Assembly (NCBI GenBank): GCA_000434675.1
Contig: HF988638.1
Location: 105,082-137,124 of the forward strand
DNA: 32,043 nucleotides
Source: Faecalibacterium sp. CAG:1138
Lineage (GTDB): Bacteria > Bacillota > Clostridia > Christensenellales > CAG-917
Reading direction: 5' to 3'
Shown here: piece by piece, positions 1-7,470 of the stretch
Numbering within the stretch: position 1 is the first letter of the stretch
How the letters are laid out: the number at the start of each line of letters is the position of its first letter
Translations under genes and position numbers: made by a program
The notes under the pieces: model-generated
The model's input: only the letters and a program-made list of their open reading frames with translations
Told to the model about the DNA's origin: nothing
Database searches by the model: none

Positions 1-2538
1 GCGGTTCAGGAAGCGGCAAAAGAAATCACGCCGCAACAATTTAAGGACAAATACAACTATACGCCGGGCGACGAAAAAATCTTCGACAACGGCAGTCTTA
101 TCAAGCTGAAGCTTCTGGAAATCACCGAAAAATACGCCGAGCGTTTTTCCGAGCTCAAGCTCCGCGCAGGCAAGCTGGACTACGGTGATCTGGAACACTA
201 TGCCATAAAATTGCTCTCCGACGAAAACCGCCTCAAAGCCATAACCGACAAATACAAGCTGGTTTTCGTGGACGAATATCAGGACGTCAACGCCGCGCAG
301 GAATACATCATCGACAAGGTGTCGTCAAAGGCGAGAGTGTTCACCGTGGGCGACGTCAAACAAAGCATCTACGGTTTCCGCTCGGCAAACCCCGAAATTT
401 TTTCGGAAAGGTTGGCAAGATACGGCGAGGGCAACGGCGGAGAAGCGGTGTTTTTCAACGACAACTTCCGCTGTAACTACGAAATTCTGGACTTTGTAAA
501 CCGCATTTTCGACAAGGCCATGACCGAAAAAACCGGCGGCGTCGATTACGAAAACACGGCAAGGTTCGTAACCGAAACGGCGGCCGGCGAAAAGCTTCGT
601 GCGGGCGGAACGGTGAAAGTTACGCTGTTTGAAAAACCTAAAGCGCAAAAGGAAGAATGGGACGGAAAAGGCGTTTTCAGCCTTGAAAACTACGTTCAGC
701 CCGATACCGTCGACGTCAGCGCTGCAAAGGCCGAAGCAGAAGAAATCTGCAACAACATAAAGACGCTCGTCGGCAAAAGAATAGAGGGAGATCCGAACGG
801 AAAAATCTGCGACTACGGCGACATTTCTGTTCTCGTCAGAAGCAGAGCGGCCGGCCGTGAAATTCTGGCAAGGATAAAAGAGCTCGGCTATCCCGTTCGC
901 GCGGCGAAGTTCGAGGACGACGATTCGACGGCCGAACGCGACGAGCTTATAAATTTCATAAGAGTTTTGGACAACAAAAAGCAGGATATACCGCTTGCCG
1001 GATTTTTGCTGGGGTTTTTCGGCGGCTTCACCAAAAGCGAGCTTGCCGACGTCAAGCTTTTCGGCAAAAGCCAAAGCTTTTCGGAGAATATCGAACTTGC
1101 AAAAAACAGCGGCACGAAACTGGGCGAAAAGCTTAACGCGGCGTTTGAATTTTTGGAGGAAAATCGCCGTAACGCCGCTTCAACGGACCTGTTTGACTAC
1201 TTAAACACCTTTATTTCGACATCTGGTTTCGAAGCTTACGTTCTGTCAAAGCCTGACGGCGCGGACAGACTGGCGGCGCTAAGAAAATTCGTTTACGGCT
1301 TAAAAGGGCAGACCTACGCCAAAAGCCCGCACGCCTTCGTAGGGTACTGGGATTCGAGGGAAGAGGAAGCGTCCTCCGACTCGGCGTTCTCGGACGACGG
1401 CAAGTGCATAGTGATGCAGAGCATGCACGGAAGCAAAGGACTGGAATATCCTATAGTTTTCGTTGCGAACCTGTCAACCTCGTACGTAAACGACCAGAAA
1501 GGCGCCGTCGGCATCGACGAAAAGCTCGGTTTGGCAGTGCAGGTGTTCGACGAAGAAACGCGAACGATAAGTCCGTCGCTTCTTTCCCGCGCAGTGGAAC
1601 TTTCGAAACAGGAAAAACAGCGCAGTGAAGAAATGCGTTTGCTGTACGTTGCGCTGACGCGCGCAAAATATCGGCTTTACGTTTCGGGAAGCTGTTCGCA
1701 AAAGCAGGAAGCAAGGTATAAATCCATATATAAAGCAAACTCCATGCTCGACGTGCTGTTCTACGCGGCGTATCTGGACGAAAGCCTGTCCGCCGACATA
1801 GATTTCCGCCTCACGGAGCCCGTTATCAAAAACGCCGAAACACAACCTGTTGTGTCCTTCGGAAAGCCGGACACTATATATAATAAAATAATAGACGAAA
1901 TTATAAACCATAAATATAAATACGAGGCGCAGACGAGGGCAGAGCAAAAATACAGCGTAACGGCCCTAAACGCCGAGGAAACCGACGAAACGGCCTCCAC
2001 AACGTCGCTTTTCGACGACGGCGACAGAAGAACGGTGGGTATTGCCTATCACTCTGTTATGGAAAACGTCGATTTCAACCTTGCGTCCGAAGCGGAGGTA
2101 AGGCAAGCGATCGACAAAATGGCGGAGGAGGGGATACTGTCCGCGGCAGACGCCGCCGAAGTTAAGGAAGACGAAATTTTTGCGTGCATTCAAAATGCGG
2201 AGCTTCGGAAAATTCTGGGACTTGACGAAAAGTGCGAAACCACGCCGCAAATCTACACGGAGCTGCCGTTCACGCTGCTGGTGCCCGCAGACAAGGTGCT
2301 CGAAAACCCCGGCTACGGCGACAAGGTGCTGGTTCAGGGCGTTATTGACCTTCTGGTTATGGGCGACGAAATCGTCATCGTGGACTACAAAAACAGCCTT
2401 AAATCGCCCGAAAAACTGGCCGAAACGTACAAAAAGCAACTTTATCTGTATAAAATGGCGGTTGAAACCTCGTTTGGTGAAAAAGTCGACAAAATTGCGC
2501 TTTATTCCTTCCCGAAAAAGGCGCTCTACTACCTATAA
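1..2538 (+). CDS. addA: ATP-dependent helicase/nuclease subunit A (AddA), 5' end outside window
   Basis: The frame is open from base 1, so this is the C-terminal 845 residues of a protein that is usually about 1200 long; the Walker A region lies upstream. AddA works with AddB as the RecBCD-like enzyme that resects double-strand breaks. Visible UvrD/Rep helicase motifs: the LDYGDLE segment, Walker B VFVDEYQD, GDVKQSIYGFRSANPE, the MHGSKGLEYP segment, and motif VI LLYVALTRAKYRL. The C-terminal RecB-type nuclease is seen as GIAYHSVME, the acidic GVIDLL, and the catalytic VDYK followed by YKKQLYLYK. The internal ATG at 211 is not the start, because conserved AddA sequence continues upstream of it. 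addB probably lies upstream (inference). No convincing terminator follows; the next promoter begins 27 bases after the stop. Confidence 0.95.
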   Translation, partial: AVQEAAKEITPQQFKDKYNYTPGDEKIFDNGSLIKLKLLEITEKYAERFSELKLRAGKLDYGDLEHYAIKLLSDENRLKAITDKYKLVFVDEYQDVNAAQEYIIDKVSSKARVFTVGDVKQSIYGFRSANPEIFSERLARYGEGNGGEAVFFNDNFRCNYEILDFVNRIFDKAMTEKTGGVDYENTARFVTETAAGEKLRAGGTVKVTLFEKPKAQKEEWDGKGVFSLENYVQPDTVDVSAAKAEAEEICNNIKTLVGKRIEGDPNGKICDYGDISVLVRSRAAGREILARIKELGYPVRAAKFEDDDSTAERDELINFIRVLDNKKQDIPLAGFLLGFFGGFTKSELADVKLFGKSQSFSENIELAKNSGTKLGEKLNAAFEFLEENRRNAASTDLFDYLNTFISTSGFEAYVLSKPDGADRLAALRKFVYGLKGQTYAKSPHAFVGYWDSREEEASSDSAFSDDGKCIVMQSMHGSKGLEYPIVFVANLSTSYVNDQKGAVGIDEKLGLAVQVFDEETRTISPSLLSRAVELSKQEKQRSEEMRLLYVALTRAKYRLYVSGSCSQKQEARYKSIYKANSMLDVLFYAAYLDESLSADIDFRLTEPVIKNAETQPVVSFGKPDTIYNKIIDEIINHKYKYEAQTRAEQKYSVTALNAEETDETASTTSLFDDGDRRTVGIAYHSVMENVDFNLASEAEVRQAIDKMAEEGILSAADAAEVKEDEIFACIQNAELRKILGLDEKCETTPQIYTELPFTLLVPADKVLENPGYGDKVLVQGVIDLLVMGDEIVIVDYKNSLKSPEKLAETYKKQLYLYKMAVETSFGEKVDKIALYSFPKKALYYL

Positions 2539-2565
2539 TTAAGCAGATTTTTTGTCAAAAAACGC

Positions 2566-2594
2566 TTGATATTTTCTAACTTACTTGCTATAAT
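2566..2594 (+). promoter_or_regulatory. Sigma-A promoter for the acidic membrane protein
   Basis: -35 TTGATA at 2566-2571, a 17-base spacer, and a perfect -10 TATAAT at 2589-2594. Transcription should begin near 2601, giving a leader of about 26 bases that holds the AAGGAG ribosome site at 2613-2618. Confidence 0.85.
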
Positions 2595-2626
2595 ATCAGT
2601 GTACTATGTTTTAAGGAGACATCTTT

Positions 2627-3916
2627 ATGGGTTTTTTAGTTGATTTGATCCCTTGGTTGGGCAAAAAATTCGGCATCGCGGCACTTGAGAAATTCTCTCT
2701 TTCCGATGACGTAACCAAGTTTATCTGCCTCGGCGCGCTGGCTTTGGTTGTCGTTTTGTTTATTTTGCACGTTGTCGGCAAAGGCGTCGGCAAAAAAGAA
2801 GGCAACGCAAAATATGCCGCGTCCGTCAGCAAATATTTGCAGGATAACGGCGAAGTGAACGAAGGCAATCTCGCTCCGTTCACCGACACTTGCTTCGGAG
2901 AAAAAGCTCCTGCCGCTTACAAAGAAGGCTGGGCCGCTTTTGTTGAATCCCGTTTCGGCTATCCGAGCGAATGCTTTGACAAAGCAAAATGCGTCAAACC
3001 TGTCAAAACCAAAAAATCCGTAAAAGCAAAAGGATTCCTGGCCGCAAGCGCAGTGCTGTTTGCCGTGGCAGCGGGCTTTGCAACGAGTTTTGCCAGAGCG
3101 GCAGTCGCTTTCGCTATTCCTGTGGTGGCTTTGGTCTGCTATTGGATCATTTGCGCAAAAGCCTTCAAACTCGACAAAAAATTGTCCGCAGAAGAAGAAG
3201 CGGCTTTCGACGCGTTGATGGAAGATCTCGACGCCAACGTCGCTTTGCAACAATACTTCGATTATCAACGCGACACTTCCGATTTGTCCGAACTTTCCGA
3301 CGCTATCAACGAAATCGCCGATTTCGAAAACAACAAGCCTGACGTTCAACCTTCCCCTGTAGAGGAGACGGAAGAAGCTCCGGCAGAGGAAGAAGAAAAT
3401 CTTTTCGCCGACGAAGAAGAAGCGGCCGCCGAACCGGTGGAAGAAGTCGAAGAAGTGGTTGAGGAAGCTCCGATCGAAGAAACCGTTGAAGAAGAAGCTC
3501 AGGAAGAAGAGGCTCCTGTTGAAGAAGAGAGCGCAGAAGAACCTGCCGAAGAAGAAGTAGCCGAACCGGCCGCGGAAGTCGAAGAAGTTGCCGAGGAAGC
3601 TCCGGTTGAAGAGACCGTTGAAGAACAAGTGGTCGAGGAAGCTCCGGCAGACGAAGTGAAAGAAGAAGCAGCAGAAGAAGTGGCGGAGGAAGCTCCGGCT
3701 CCTACCCCTGAAGAAATCAAAAACGCTCAGATCTTCAAGCCTTTCATGACCGTTCTCAACAAAACCCTCAAAAAAGGTTACAACAGAGCAACCCTCAAAA
3801 AAGTCGCTCAGATCGCTATTCTTGCTTACAAGAAGTTCGACAAGCCTGAACAACGCGAAGAAATCAAAGACTTCATCAGAAAGTTCATCGTCGCTTACAG
3901 CAAAGCAAGAGACTAA
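2627..3916 (+). CDS. Unrecognised membrane protein with a long Glu/Ala/Val-rich segment
   Basis: Not recognised; 429 residues. ATG with AAGGAG eight bases upstream. Hydrophobic helices lie near residues 32-50, 134-152 and 154-175. Between the first two is a roughly 80-residue soluble stretch with several Cys and aromatic residues; after the third is a short helical segment rich in Asp/Glu and Leu. Residues about 243-362 are almost entirely Glu, Ala, Val and Pro in degenerate repeats such as VEEVAEEAP, then a basic, probably helical C-terminal module of about 65 residues follows. Monocistronic by position, between a near-consensus promoter and a strong terminator. Codons favour GCT, AAA and GAA more than in the neighbours, consistent with high expression (inference). 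Could be a scaffold or envelope protein; no function is assigned. Confidence 0.85.
   Translation: MGFLVDLIPWLGKKFGIAALEKFSLSDDVTKFICLGALALVVVLFILHVVGKGVGKKEGNAKYAASVSKYLQDNGEVNEGNLAPFTDTCFGEKAPAAYKEGWAAFVESRFGYPSECFDKAKCVKPVKTKKSVKAKGFLAASAVLFAVAAGFATSFARAAVAFAIPVVALVCYWIICAKAFKLDKKLSAEEEAAFDALMEDLDANVALQQYFDYQRDTSDLSELSDAINEIADFENNKPDVQPSPVEETEEAPAEEEENLFADEEEAAAEPVEEVEEVVEEAPIEETVEEEAQEEEAPVEEESAEEPAEEEVAEPAAEVEEVAEEAPVEETVEEQVVEEAPADEVKEEAAEEVAEEAPAPTPEEIKNAQIFKPFMTVLNKTLKKGYNRATLKKVAQIAILAYKKFDKPEQREEIKDFIRKFIVAYSKARD
3443..3493 (+). repeat. Direct repeat copy 1 inside the Glu-rich segment
   Basis: 51-base unit matching 3575-3625 at 45 of 51 positions by eye, in the same reading frame and 132 bases (44 codons) apart. 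It encodes an EVEEVVEEAP-type unit. It suggests growth of the acidic segment by internal duplication. Confidence 0.8.
3575..3625 (+). repeat. Direct repeat copy 2 inside the Glu-rich segment
   Basis: Second copy of the 51-base unit at 3443-3493; it encodes EVEEVAEEAPVEETVEE. The shorter core GAGGAAGCTCCG also recurs further on, near 3640 and 3687, so the duplication is layered. Confidence 0.8.
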
Positions 3917-3929
3917 GTTAAATACCGCG

Positions 3930-3956
3930 TCCGCCCCTTTTCGGGGCGGATTTTTT
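3930..3956 (+). terminator. Intrinsic terminator after the acidic membrane protein
   Basis: Perfect 8-bp stem TCCGCCCC/GGGGCGGA (3930-3937 with 3943-3950), loop TTTTC, then six T. Confidence 0.93.
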
Positions 3957-3973
3957 ATGCCGGCGCTCGGAAG

Positions 3974-4002
3974 TTGACAACAGTCCGTGCTTGTGCTAAA
4001 CT
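3974..4002 (+). promoter_or_regulatory. Promoter for the lipoprotein/sua5/ywlE group
   Basis: Consensus -35 TTGACA at 3974-3979, 17-base spacer, -10 TAAACT at 3997-4002 (4 of 6). It lies just after the preceding terminator and 24 bases before the GTG start. Confidence 0.75.
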
Positions 4003-4025
4003 AAACGTAGTTTACGAGGTGCAAA

Positions 4026-5783
4026 GTGAAAAGAAAAATCGCATTGACAATTTTTATCGTTTTGACGCTTTCGCTGGCGGCAGCGTTTCTGCCGGCATGC
4101 AACAAAACGCCCAAATATACCGTTTCCGACATCTACAAATCGCATGCGCAGGAATCGGGCTTTACTTCGGCGACGAAAATTCTCGATTTTCCGGAGGGAG
4201 TTAAACCGTACGGCGGCAAGAGCAGCAAAATCAACTATGCCAACGCTTATCTTCCGAGCGTGAACTGTCTGGTGGTTCAAAAAACCGACGGCAGCAAGCT
4301 TTTGGGGCTTTACGACCTCAAGGGCAAGGAAGTTCTGCCGATAAATTTTACCGAAATTTCCGTTAAGCAGGGTTATATTCTGGCGCGCGAGCAAGGCGGA
4401 AACGTGATTTTGGCAGGGCCGAACGGAGAAGTCGTTTTGTCGGCAACGCCGAAAGATTCGGGTTACGAAATCAAAAACGCCAAGGGCGAAACGCTTGCGC
4501 TTTCCTTAAACTTCGACACGTCTAACGATATGAGCCTTCTCATACGCCCTATGAGCGCCAAATACGTGGCGGTAAGGACCAACGTTCAAAAAGTGGCTTT
4601 CGTGGGCGCAGACGGCCAAATCGTGGCCGCAACCGAGTACGAAGGCAATATGTCGGAATTCAAAACCGTGGACGACTACGTTGTGAGAAGCTTTACGGAA
4701 AATTCCTTGCCGACGGTATGCGTTTATCGAATCGGCGAGAAGGCAGTGGTTTCGGGCGGCAGGATAGTGGCCGCAACCGAGGACGCGGTGCTGAACGTAA
4801 CCTACGTCGGCGGCAACAACTTTTACTGCGCCGAAATGGTTAAGCTTGCAAAAAGCTCCGCTTCGGACGAAACCGCGGAAGAGGACTACGACTATATCGA
4901 CCTTTCGGGGAACAAGTGCAAAATAAGCATATTCGGTTTCAACGCAAAAACCGGCGAAAAGAAAACGATGTCCGACGAAATGATTTTCAGCAGCATCGTC
5001 AACGGTTATTACGAAGAAGAGTCGGGCATTGAAATTTCCAAGTATCTTAACGACGGATTCAGCTACGTTTCGGTGGGCCTCGTTAAAACCGACGGCAAAA
5101 AAACGCAGTTCGAAGCCTTTATCATCGACGAAAATTTCAACGTCGTGGCTTCTATGACGACGGAATACGGCAAGTTCAATCCGAGTGCGGACGGCACGGC
5201 CTACAGAGATATGCTGATCGAATATTCGGGCGGCATAGGCATAGGCGTTACCAACGAAAAAGGTCCGCTTGCCGTCTATGACAGAAACGGCAAATGCGTG
5301 CTTTTCAAGGACGACGCAAGCTATTCGAAAATCAGCTTCGGGGGCGGGGTGGTTACCGCGCTTAAAACGGCGGCTGACGGCACCGCGCGCTACGTCGCTT
5401 ACGGTTTGGACGGATCGGAAATCGTCGGTTTCGAGCAAGGATTTACTGCGCTGACGAAGTTCGTGGGCGGGTACGCCGTAGGCGTTGCGAAGAACTATTC
5501 TTCCTCGACGGATTGCCTGATCGTGGCGGCAGACGGCAAGGTTTATCCGAGCCAGACTTACGCCTCTAAGAGCACCTATTTTTACTGCCCGGGCGCGCAG
5601 GTTTCCAAAAATTCGGAGGGCAAATTCGGGCTTTTGTCCGTGGCGGAAATCCCCGTTTTGCTGGTTGACTACGTTGCCGACAACGTCATTCTGACAAACT
5701 ACGACGGAGGCGTCGTAATTTACTATACCGAAATCGGCGGAGCATACAGCGCGTATCTCTTAAACGGCGGAACGCAAGGTTAA
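4026..5783 (+). CDS. Surface lipoprotein with WG-repeat-like beta segments
   Basis: 585 residues from a GTG start preceded by GAGG at 4016-4019. The N terminus is a type II signal peptide: KRK, a hydrophobic core, and the lipobox LPAC with Cys25 as the lipidation site, so the mature protein should be tethered to the outer face of the membrane. The rest is almost all beta-type sequence, with recurring units of the form GLYDLKGKEVLP, NVILAGPNGEVV and AVYDRNGKCVLF. These resemble WG (KWG) repeats, which probably form a propeller or solenoid. Function of such lipoproteins is generally unknown; ligand or wall binding is a guess. A gap of 40 bases with no terminator precedes sua5, so co-transcription is plausible. 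Confidence 0.85.
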   Translation: MKRKIALTIFIVLTLSLAAAFLPACNKTPKYTVSDIYKSHAQESGFTSATKILDFPEGVKPYGGKSSKINYANAYLPSVNCLVVQKTDGSKLLGLYDLKGKEVLPINFTEISVKQGYILAREQGGNVILAGPNGEVVLSATPKDSGYEIKNAKGETLALSLNFDTSNDMSLLIRPMSAKYVAVRTNVQKVAFVGADGQIVAATEYEGNMSEFKTVDDYVVRSFTENSLPTVCVYRIGEKAVVSGGRIVAATEDAVLNVTYVGGNNFYCAEMVKLAKSSASDETAEEDYDYIDLSGNKCKISIFGFNAKTGEKKTMSDEMIFSSIVNGYYEEESGIEISKYLNDGFSYVSVGLVKTDGKKTQFEAFIIDENFNVVASMTTEYGKFNPSADGTAYRDMLIEYSGGIGIGVTNEKGPLAVYDRNGKCVLFKDDASYSKISFGGGVVTALKTAADGTARYVAYGLDGSEIVGFEQGFTALTKFVGGYAVGVAKNYSSSTDCLIVAADGKVYPSQTYASKSTYFYCPGAQVSKNSEGKFGLLSVAEIPVLLVDYVADNVILTNYDGGVVIYYTEIGGAYSAYLLNGGTQG

Positions 5784-5823
5784 AAACGCTATTTCGACTT
5801 ATTAAAAGTGTGATATTGAAAAA

Positions 5824-6804
5824 ATGGAAACTAAAATTTTGAGCGCGACAGACGTTGACGTCGCCGCCGAAACGTTGAAAAACGGCGGACTCGTGGCCAT
5901 TCCTACGGAAACCGTTTACGGCCTTGCGGGCGATGCAATGCGAGGCGAAATCGTCAGAAAAATTTACGAAGCGAAGGGCAGACCTTCCGACAATCCGCTG
6001 ATTGTTCATATTGCAAAAATCGAGGACGTTTTCAGGGTTTCGGACGACGTACCCGAGGCATTTTTCGCGCTGGCCGAAAAATTTATGCCCGGGCCTCTTA
6101 CGGTGGTTGTACCCAAGGGCAAAGCCGTGCCTTACGAAGTTACGGGAGGAGGAGAAACGGTGGCGGTCAGAATGCCGTCGCACCCGCTTGCAAGAGCCGT
6201 CATAGAAAGAAGCGGCTGTCTGCTTGCCGCACCGTCGGCAAACGTAAGCAAACACGTTTCGCCAACCACGGCAAAGCACGTTTACGACGATCTTAACGGG
6301 AAAATCCCGTACATTTTAGACGGCGGAGAGTGCGGCGTGGGGATAGAATCCACGGTCGTCAGCGTCGTTACCGACGTGCCTACGGTGCTTCGCCCCGGTT
6401 ATATAACGGCCGAAATGCTGGGTGAGGTTCTGGGCGAAGTCAAAAACTTCGAGGGCAAAGTTATAAAAACCGCTCCCGCGCCGGGCATGAAATATAAACA
6501 CTACGCTCCAAGATGCGAAGCCGCGCTTGCCGCCAACGCCTCGGCTGCCGTTAGGCTTTACGAAGCGGCAAACGGTGATGGGAAAAACCCCGTTATCCTT
6601 GCGTACGGCGACAACAAAAAACGCTACGGCAGCTTGAACGTCATAGACCTCGGCGACACGCCTGCTGACGCGGCGCACAGAATTTACGCGGCGCTCAGGG
6701 AAGCGGAGGACAAGTTCGGGTATATCATAGTGGACAAGCTTCCCGACGGCGGCCTCGCTTCTTCTGTTATGAACAGAATTTTGAAGGCAACGGCAAACGA
6801 ATAG
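5824..6804 (+). CDS. ywlC: L-threonylcarbamoyladenylate synthase (Sua5/YwlC type)
   Basis: 326 residues. Makes threonylcarbamoyl-AMP from threonine, bicarbonate and ATP, the first step of the t6A37 modification of ANN-decoding tRNAs; cytoplasmic. The YrdC domain covers roughly 1-205, with IPTETVYGLAGDA at 27-38, the KGRPSDNPLIVHI segment (Lys51, Arg53, Ser55, Asn57), MPGPLTVV, and APSANVS. An interdomain linker containing KYKHYAP and a Rossmann-like C-terminal domain make it the long Sua5 form rather than short TsaC. The start ATG has no good Shine-Dalgarno, but no better start is visible and the N terminus fits the family. Its stop codon overlaps the ribosome site of the next gene, so the two are translationally close. 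In B. subtilis ywlC is likewise near ywlE and ywlF. Confidence 0.95.
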   Translation: METKILSATDVDVAAETLKNGGLVAIPTETVYGLAGDAMRGEIVRKIYEAKGRPSDNPLIVHIAKIEDVFRVSDDVPEAFFALAEKFMPGPLTVVVPKGKAVPYEVTGGGETVAVRMPSHPLARAVIERSGCLLAAPSANVSKHVSPTTAKHVYDDLNGKIPYILDGGECGVGIESTVVSVVTDVPTVLRPGYITAEMLGEVLGEVKNFEGKVIKTAPAPGMKYKHYAPRCEAALAANASAAVRLYEAANGDGKNPVILAYGDNKKRYGSLNVIDLGDTPADAAHRIYAALREAEDKFGYIIVDKLPDGGLASSVMNRILKATANE

Positions 6805-6811
6805 GAGAGAA

Positions 6812-7243
6812 ATGAAGATTATTTTCGTATGCACCGGCAACACCTGCCGCAGCCCTATGGCGGAAAAGATACTTAAACGAAAGCTCAAGCTTTGCGGCAA
6901 ACGCGGAGTGACGGTTTCTAGCGCGGGGCTAAGGGTTATCCCCGGCGACAGCACCGAGGACAAGGCCATCGAGGCGTTGAAAACCGTCGGGATTTCGGCA
7001 AGAAAAAAGAAATCCGTTCAGCTTACTCCCGAGGCCGCGGCCTCGGCAACCTACGTCGTCTGCATGACGGAGGGACATAAGGCGGCGCTTCTCGGCTGCG
7101 GTGTGAACAACGTCGTTACGCTCGGCTCTCTTACGGGGACGGGGGATATTTCGGATCCTTTCGGAAAAAGTCAGGAGGTTTACAATCTTACCGCATTGCA
7201 GCTTGCGGCGGCGATAGAACTATTTGCCGAAAAATATCTTTAG
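6812..7243 (+). CDS. ywlE: Low-molecular-weight phosphatase, probably protein-arginine phosphatase YwlE
   Basis: 143 residues. LMW-PTP fold: P-loop CTGNTCRS gives nucleophile Cys7 and Arg13, and DPFG gives the general acid Asp115. Position 11 is Thr, as in B. subtilis YwlE, where Thr11 favours phosphoarginine; tyrosine-specific relatives usually carry Ile there. The start of the protein closely follows YwlE (IIFVCTGNTCRSPMAE). Predicted role: reversing McsB arginine phosphorylation, which marks proteins for ClpCP; the kinase is not in this window. AGGAG at 6803-6807 overlaps the sua5 stop, and the start is seven bases after that stop. Terminator directly downstream. Tyrosine phosphatase remains possible. 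Confidence 0.9.
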   Translation: MKIIFVCTGNTCRSPMAEKILKRKLKLCGKRGVTVSSAGLRVIPGDSTEDKAIEALKTVGISARKKKSVQLTPEAAASATYVVCMTEGHKAALLGCGVNNVVTLGSLTGTGDISDPFGKSQEVYNLTALQLAAAIELFAEKYL

Positions 7244-7250
7244 AATTTTT

Positions 7251-7278
7251 GCGAACCGATTTTCGGCTCGCTTTTTTT
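7251..7278 (+). terminator. Intrinsic terminator after ywlE
   Basis: GCGAACCGA (7251-7259) pairs with TCGGCTCGC (7263-7271), with one internal A/C mismatch and a TTT loop, then seven T. Confidence 0.88.
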
Positions 7279-7372
7279 ATAAAAAAAATGCACTTTCGTG
7301 CAGAAAATGCCGAATTTCGTACAAAAATCGCTGTTTTTTGGCCCAACAACATGTACAAACGTATAAAAACTC

Positions 7373-7401
7373 TTGAAAATGCAATCGGTTTAGGTTATAA
7401 T
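7373..7401 (+). promoter_or_regulatory. Sigma-A promoter for the giant surface protein
   Basis: -35 TTGAAA at 7373-7378, 17-base spacer, perfect -10 TATAAT at 7396-7401. Predicted start of transcription near 7408, leaving a leader of about 63 bases. Confidence 0.85.
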
Positions 7402-7457
7402 CAAGAATATAGTGCGTAAGTATGCGCACGTGTTTAGCGTATAAAAATTAAGTTTTT

Positions 7458-7464
7458 GAGGGGG
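7458..7464 (+). promoter_or_regulatory. Ribosome binding site that fixes the TTG start at 7471
   Basis: GAGGGGG ends six bases before TTG 7471. The alternative in-frame TTG at 7456 overlaps this site and has no upstream purine motif, so 7471 is preferred. The resulting N terminus (KTSFRNSLKFL) is a standard signal-peptide start. Confidence 0.8.
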
Positions 7465-7470
7465 CTTATT

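Larger units (their letters stand above)
7279..7470 (+). other. Intergenic region upstream of the giant surface gene
   Basis: 192 bases, AT-rich. It holds the promoter at 7373-7401 and two small hairpins: TGCAC/GTGCA at 7289-7302 and a 7-bp stem (one G-T pair) at 7412-7429. The latter starts only a few bases after the predicted transcription start. No ORF and no recognisable riboswitch. Confidence 0.6.

Noticed and set aside
2541..2567. Possible terminator after addA
   Set aside because: The imperfect hairpin is mainly A-T pairs, has an asymmetric internal loop and no T run after it, and overlaps the -35 box of the next promoter.
2636..3853. 405-codon Phe/Arg-rich open frame on the minus strand
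   Set aside because: Mirror of the Glu-rich repeat codons of the plus-strand gene, which has promoter, ribosome site and terminator.
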